Below, one piece after another: positions 59,497-64,000 of a DNA stretch of 64,000 nt; the stretch's first letter is position 1, and each line of letters opens with the position of its first letter. Both the position numbers and the translations under genes were made by a program. Under the pieces are notes generated by a model, which was not told where the DNA came from, searched no databases, and saw only the letters and a list, made by a program, of their open reading frames with translations. The DNA comes from Butyricimonas virosa (GTDB lineage Bacteria > Bacteroidota > Bacteroidia > Bacteroidales > Marinifilaceae), in the NCBI RefSeq assembly GCF_025148635.1, contig NZ_CP102269.1:992001-1056000 (forward strand), written 5' to 3'.

Positions 59497-62400
59497 CTAA
59501 AATCTTACAGTTAATCCTAACGTTAATTTCCGGGCAAGAGGATAATTTAGGAAATTATCATACCCAGTAAAGGGGTCCACAACTTCCGGGTCCACACCGG
59601 AATAATTCGTCAACAAGAACAAATTCTCTGCCGTAAAAAACAAACGACATCCTTCAAGATTAATTCTCTTCATCCACTCTTTCGGGAAATTATACCCAAG
59701 AGTCAATTGTTTCAAACGTAAATAATGCACCTTCTCTATATTGGAAGAGACATCTCCGCCAAACTGTCCAATGTAGCCTCGTTCACTGGAAGTGATAACT
59801 GGATAATCCGCCTTATCTCCCGGCTTTTCCCAAAATGTCGTGTTTGCATAATCTACAAAAATCGTACTTGTTCTTGAATTACCTTGCAAGGAAGAAATCT
59901 TGTACAAATTGATAATTTTCCGACCGAGAGAATAGGTAAACAATACATTCAAATCGAAACCGTTCCACATAATCTCGTTTGCCCATCCCCCGTAAGCAAC
60001 CGGCAAGGTAGATCCTGCATAATATCGATCCTCATCATCGATTCTTCCATCTTGATTCATATCCTGAATCATCCGGGTTCCCACGGAATAAGGATAACTC
60101 TTATTCATAGAATGTAACGTATTCTTATTTCCTTGCTGGTCATAATAAGCCGGGATATCCTTTTCAGACTCAATTATTCCCAAATCTTTATAAATATAAA
60201 GCCCGTAGATAGGACGCCCAAGAACCAACTGTCCGTTTCCGTTCACCATATCCATATCCGTGTACGACTTCTCAAAACGGTTCCAGTTCCTTGAAATATT
60301 AAATTTCCCCCGCCACTTCACTTCCGTATTACGCAAAATATCATAGTTTAACTCCAATTCGATTCCTTCATTAGAAATCTCCATAGCGTTCTGCCATGCG
60401 GTTTCATGATAATAATAATTACCCGGCAAGGAAATATTGAATAACAGAGACTTCGAATATTTATAATAGTAATCCAACTTGAATTTCAAACGATAATCAA
60501 AAAGATCAACATCCAAACCAATATCATACTGGTCTGATTCCTCCCAAGTCAAATTTTTATTAACAATCTGAGAAGGTAGTACCCCTGCATTTCCCAAGAA
60601 GGTATTTGCAAATTCCAAGGTTCCATGTGCCAGATAGGCATCTCGGAATTGTTGTCCGGAAGTTCCCCACGATGCCCGTATTTTTGCATAGCTTAACCAC
60701 CATTTCTTGAAAAACGGTTCCTCAGAGAAAGCCCAACCGACAGCGACCGATGGAAACGTGGCCCAACGCACATCTTCCCCGAACACGGACGACCCGTCTC
60801 TTCTCAACGTGAACTCGAACAAGTACTTCTTTTTATAGTTATAAACAGCACGTCCAAAATAGCTTAACATGATCTTCTCTTCAAAATTGGAACGATAGGC
60901 CTGTAAGGATTTAACACTTCCATATTCCTCATACGTCGTCGGGAATCCATCCAACACATAATGAATCTTATCACTCGGAGATCCCTTTCCACTTCCACTA
61001 AACTGGTCTTTTGCCTCTCGCAGATAAGACAAACCCAACAGAATTTCCATGTTATGATTATTCCGAATCGACTTATTATAAACAAGTAGGTTCTCATTGG
61101 AGAATAGCGTTCCACTACTAATGCTTCCCGTTGATATACTCAAATTATTCACCGCATCTAGATAACTGGGAATAAATGAGTTTCGTTTCCCTTCAGAGAA
61201 ATCCATGGATAAACTAGAAGACAATTTCAATCCTTTCACGAACTCGTACGCAACGGCCAGACTCGCCCGGATCCGGTAAGTAATATTTTTCTCGGAAGAC
61301 TCATTCAACTGTTTCAAGGTCTCCTTCTCAATTTCCCCGGAACCCGGCAAAATAGATAAATTTGATTTCGGATCGACAGTCAACCCCTCTATCTTACTTG
61401 CATTTGTAAAAGAAGTATTTGCAGCCCCCCGGCTTCGATCCGTATAAGCTAGATACAAACGGGCATCAATATTCAAATTTGCACGAGGAACAACATTCAG
61501 GTTCGTCAAGATATTGGCTCTCTTAAAATTACTTCCCAACATGATTCCTGTTTCGTCATACCATCCTGCCCCTACCATATACTTTATCGTTTCCGTTCCC
61601 CCGGAAGCCTGAAGATTCGCATTCAAGATCTTCCCCGCATCGAAACAATATTTCCACCAATTCGTCGAGTTGTTGTAAAATGGATTCAAACTATCCTGCA
61701 AAGGTTTCGCAGTAGCAATATGATATTCCGTTAAAGGATAACCGTTATTCCAAAAATAATCATACGCTCCATTTTGGTGATAGGCATCACGGTAAGATTC
61801 AGGCATCTTATATATTCCCGTTTGCCAACTTCCGTAAGCTGCACGCAAATTCCTAAATTTATTAAGATTTGCAATCCTTTCCAAATGTCCTCCCGTCTGA
61901 GTCGGAGTTTCAGGTAAAATAGAATACGAATAAGAAACATTCGCAGAGAATTTACCTCGACCGGTTTTCCCTTGTTTCGTGGTGATTAGGATTACTCCAT
62001 TACTTGCCCTTGAGCCATACAACGCTGCCGATGCTGCATCTTTCAGCACCTCAACAGATTCAATGGTAGAGGGATCGATCTCGGCCAACGTGTTCGTTCC
62101 TGTCACCGGAGAAGTAAATGAATGAACGGGTACACCGTCAATCACGTACAAAGGAGTTCCATCCGTCTGCGATTCTGACAACAAGGAATTATAACCGCGA
62201 ATATTGATACGGGTTCCACCACCACCGGGAGAACCGGAAATATTTGATACCTCGACTCCAGCCATGTGTCCTTGTAACAAATTCTCAAGACTGGCAGAAG
62301 GGACCTCTTCCAGATCCTTAGCTTTCACGTATGAAACAGCCCCAATCAATTCTCTTTTTTTTCGTTCCCCGTAAGCCACCACGGTCACCTCATCCAAATC

Positions 62401-63036
62401 GGAGATTTCCTCTTCCAGAACGACATTGATCGTCGTCTGATCCTTCAATTCAACCTCTTTCGTTTTCATCCCCACGAAAGAAAACAACAACGCTTTGGCT
62501 GTTGCAGGAAGCTCCAATTTATACACGCCATTCACGTCGGTCACGACACCGACAGTAGTTCCCTTCACGTAAACCGACACCCCGGGAAGCTTTCCCTTTT
62601 GCTTATCCGTGATCGTTCCCGTGATCACTCTCTTTTTCGGAGTCACAGCCGTAGAACCTTTTACTTCCTCTGCGGCTTTTTTCTTAATGACCACCACATT
62701 CTTTTCGAAAGTGTACGTGTAATCCGTCTTCCGTAAACAAATATTCATCACGCTATCAATCAACACGTCCTTTACGTCAATCGTGATCTTACCAATTTTG
62801 TTCACGGCATCCATACTATACACGAATGTCATTTTGCTTTGTTTCTCCACAGCAAAAATGATGTCTAGCATCGAAGCATTTTCCCTTTTCAGCGTCAATT
62901 TTTCCGTTTGTGCATACACACTTCGAAATGCTCCACAAGCTAGAAAAACTGCTATACACAAGCAAACCTTCATGCATATAGAACTTTTTCTCCTTTTTTT
63001 ATCGTGCAGGAGCCACGTCCAAAAGTTTTTTTTCAT
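59497..63036 (-). CDS. SusC/RagA-family TonB-linked outer-membrane protein
   Basis: A 1179-residue receptor. After a signal peptide there is an STN secretin/TonB short domain (~50-115, AVEKQSKMTFVYSMDAVNK), which in such receptors signals to a FecR anti-sigma factor; a carboxypeptidase-like domain (~135-215), a plug (DEVTVVAYGERKKRELIGA, NLLQGHMAGVEVSNISGSPG, YVIDGVP, STIESVEVLKDAASAALYG) and a 22-strand barrel with a terminal Phe (LTLGLTVRF). The STN domain and the fecR gene just upstream imply ligand-dependent induction. Ligand unknown. Confidence 0.95.
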   Translation of the reverse strand: MKKNFWTWLLHDKKRRKSSICMKVCLCIAVFLACGAFRSVYAQTEKLTLKRENASMLDIIFAVEKQSKMTFVYSMDAVNKIGKITIDVKDVLIDSVMNICLRKTDYTYTFEKNVVVIKKKAAEEVKGSTAVTPKKRVITGTITDKQKGKLPGVSVYVKGTTVGVVTDVNGVYKLELPATAKALLFSFVGMKTKEVELKDQTTINVVLEEEISDLDEVTVVAYGERKKRELIGAVSYVKAKDLEEVPSASLENLLQGHMAGVEVSNISGSPGGGGTRINIRGYNSLLSESQTDGTPLYVIDGVPVHSFTSPVTGTNTLAEIDPSTIESVEVLKDAASAALYGSRASNGVILITTKQGKTGRGKFSANVSYSYSILPETPTQTGGHLERIANLNKFRNLRAAYGSWQTGIYKMPESYRDAYHQNGAYDYFWNNGYPLTEYHIATAKPLQDSLNPFYNNSTNWWKYCFDAGKILNANLQASGGTETIKYMVGAGWYDETGIMLGSNFKRANILTNLNVVPRANLNIDARLYLAYTDRSRGAANTSFTNASKIEGLTVDPKSNLSILPGSGEIEKETLKQLNESSEKNITYRIRASLAVAYEFVKGLKLSSSLSMDFSEGKRNSFIPSYLDAVNNLSISTGSISSGTLFSNENLLVYNKSIRNNHNMEILLGLSYLREAKDQFSGSGKGSPSDKIHYVLDGFPTTYEEYGSVKSLQAYRSNFEEKIMLSYFGRAVYNYKKKYLFEFTLRRDGSSVFGEDVRWATFPSVAVGWAFSEEPFFKKWWLSYAKIRASWGTSGQQFRDAYLAHGTLEFANTFLGNAGVLPSQIVNKNLTWEESDQYDIGLDVDLFDYRLKFKLDYYYKYSKSLLFNISLPGNYYYHETAWQNAMEISNEGIELELNYDILRNTEVKWRGKFNISRNWNRFEKSYTDMDMVNGNGQLVLGRPIYGLYIYKDLGIIESEKDIPAYYDQQGNKNTLHSMNKSYPYSVGTRMIQDMNQDGRIDDEDRYYAGSTLPVAYGGWANEIMWNGFDLNVLFTYSLGRKIINLYKISSLQGNSRTSTIFVDYANTTFWEKPGDKADYPVITSSERGYIGQFGGDVSSNIEKVHYLRLKQLTLGYNFPKEWMKRINLEGCRLFFTAENLFLLTNYSGVDPEVVDPFTGYDNFLNYPLARKLTLGLTVRF

Positions 63037-63138
63037 AACTTTGAGAAATTAAATTGATATTGAATTTAATGAAATGGGTTGTCAGAAATAATCACCACAA
63101 AATCTCTGACCCCCATTTTTATTTATAGTAACACACTA

Positions 63139-64000
63139 TCAACCAACACCTTTCACAATCAACGTTTTCCCATTCATCTCGAATTTCACCTCTCCCGTCA
63201 ACTCCAATATCTTCAATAGAGAATCAACATGCTCGTACTTCTCCAATTTAAAACCAAATCGTTTTTCAGCCATCTCCGGATTCCGGTAGAACACCTCGAA
63301 ATCATACCAACGGGCCATCTCCTGTAAAATATCATCCAGACGCTCTTCCTCGAACACGAACATCTGTTCTTTCCTCAAACGATAATTCTCTCCTTTAATC
63401 TTACGATAAGAAAAATCTCCCGATTCTTCATGATAAGTAGCCTGCATATCGGGACGCAGCACGTTATCTTTCACGCTCACCACTCCCTCAACCAACGAGG
63501 TCTCTACGATACTCGCATTCCGATACGCTTTCACGTTAAAGCTCGTACCCAACACCTTCACGTCAAGAGATTTTGTTTTCACATAAAAAGGATGGACCGG
63601 GTCATGATGCACGTCAAAATAAGCCTCTCCCTCCAAATATACTTCCCGCTTATTTCCTTTAAAGCGTGTCGGGAAACGAATTTCAGAATCAGCAAACATC
63701 CAAACATCAGTTCCATCTGCTAATTTCAGATTATACTCTCCACCCCTCGGAACAACGATCCGGTGATACTCTACTTTATTATCAACGATACTGTCTATTC
63801 CGGAATAATTTAACCCCTTTCCCTCTTCCAATATCACCCCAAATTCATTCAATTCTTTTGCAATATTTTTAACAGTATCCAAATCTACGATCTGACCTCC
63901 AGGTAATTCCAATATCGTTTTGTGACGTTCAAAATAAGCATCCACGATATATTGCGGACGCTCCATCTCCTTCACTCGATCAACATACCAAACAGGAATA
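63139..64000 (-). CDS. FecR-family anti-sigma factor (5' end outside window)
   Basis: At least 287 residues; the frame is open to the window edge, and the tail WYVDRVKEME fits a region just after a membrane helix. The FecR domain has RGGEYNLKLADGTDVWMFADSE, EVYLEGEAYFDVHH and VLGTSFNVKAYR, and a DUF4974 C-terminal domain follows (LDDILQEMARWYDFEVFY, VDSLLKILELTGEVKFE). In these systems FecR holds an ECF sigma factor until the SusC STN domain signals. The sigma gene would be further upstream, beyond the window. Confidence 0.92.
   Translation of the reverse strand, partial: IPVWYVDRVKEMERPQYIVDAYFERHKTILELPGGQIVDLDTVKNIAKELNEFGVILEEGKGLNYSGIDSIVDNKVEYHRIVVPRGGEYNLKLADGTDVWMFADSEIRFPTRFKGNKREVYLEGEAYFDVHHDPVHPFYVKTKSLDVKVLGTSFNVKAYRNASIVETSLVEGVVSVKDNVLRPDMQATYHEESGDFSYRKIKGENYRLRKEQMFVFEEERLDDILQEMARWYDFEVFYRNPEMAEKRFGFKLEKYEHVDSLLKILELTGEVKFEMNGKTLIVKGVG

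Noticed and set aside
1..64000. CRISPR array
   Set aside because: No series of equal direct repeats with regular unique spacers; the only tandem repeat is the 11-bp array without spacers.
1..64000. Prophage or integrative element
   Set aside because: DUF6266 genes and the IS3 element raised the idea, but no integrase, capsid, relaxase or att repeats are seen.

Overview
The window looks like a chromosome segment of a gut-type member of Bacteroidota. Visible reasons are the TAnnTTTG -7 promoter boxes, SusC/SusD pairs, an ECF sigma/FecR style of regulation, an RprX/RprY-type two-component pair, BtuG-type surface lipoproteins and LruC/DUF4435/DUF2807/DUF6266 proteins. A complete succinate-to-crotonyl-CoA operon together with a B12 economy suggests a butyrate-forming Odoribacteraceae member (Butyricimonas or Odoribacter-like); the genus is inference.

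Layout. 0-20.9 kb is mostly housekeeping: the tail of a rhomboid protease, an EEP-family hydrolase, tRNA-Ala(GGC), a flippase-like membrane protein, mutL, a TlpA-like lipoprotein lacking its first active-site Cys, a malic enzyme-phosphotransacetylase fusion, rpiB, a TolC/HlyD/MFS tripartite exporter, rprXY, ruvB, tadA, a TPR lipoprotein and pgk. 21.1-31.3 kb is a B12-controlled metabolic block. A cobalamin riboswitch heads the 4-hydroxybutyrate operon (abfD, NifU-like, abfT, 4hbD, sucD); then come marC, a second cobalamin riboswitch with nrdDG, and a truncated DUF2284 remnant. 31.3-35.3 kb holds a GIN-domain protein and two DUF6266 genes separated by a 1.49-kb IS3-family element whose ends can be defined. 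One DUF6266 promoter carries an 11-bp repeat array. 35.3-43.4 kb is a vitamin B12 uptake locus: btuB and two tandem btuG-like genes read leftward from one cobalamin riboswitch, and btuF-btuC-btuD read rightward from another.

43.6-64 kb carries a Ktr/Trk potassium transporter, DUF486, a LruC lipoprotein, an AAA ATPase + DUF4435 pair resembling the PARIS anti-phage system, an ECF sigma factor with a TonB-like membrane partner, a vWA lipoprotein-like protein, and a leftward FecR-SusC-SusD-fasciclin-lipoprotein-thioredoxin locus.

The most interesting theme is the four cobalamin riboswitches in 20 kb. Two control import and two control B12-independent metabolism (4-hydroxybutyrate route to crotonyl-CoA; class III ribonucleotide reductase). 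Read together, they suggest that when B12 is scarce the cell raises import, moves succinyl-CoA away from the B12-dependent methylmalonyl-CoA/propionate branch into the 4-hydroxybutyrate/butyrate branch, and makes deoxynucleotides with a B12-free enzyme. The riboswitches and enzymes are seen in the sequence; the metabolic switch is inference.
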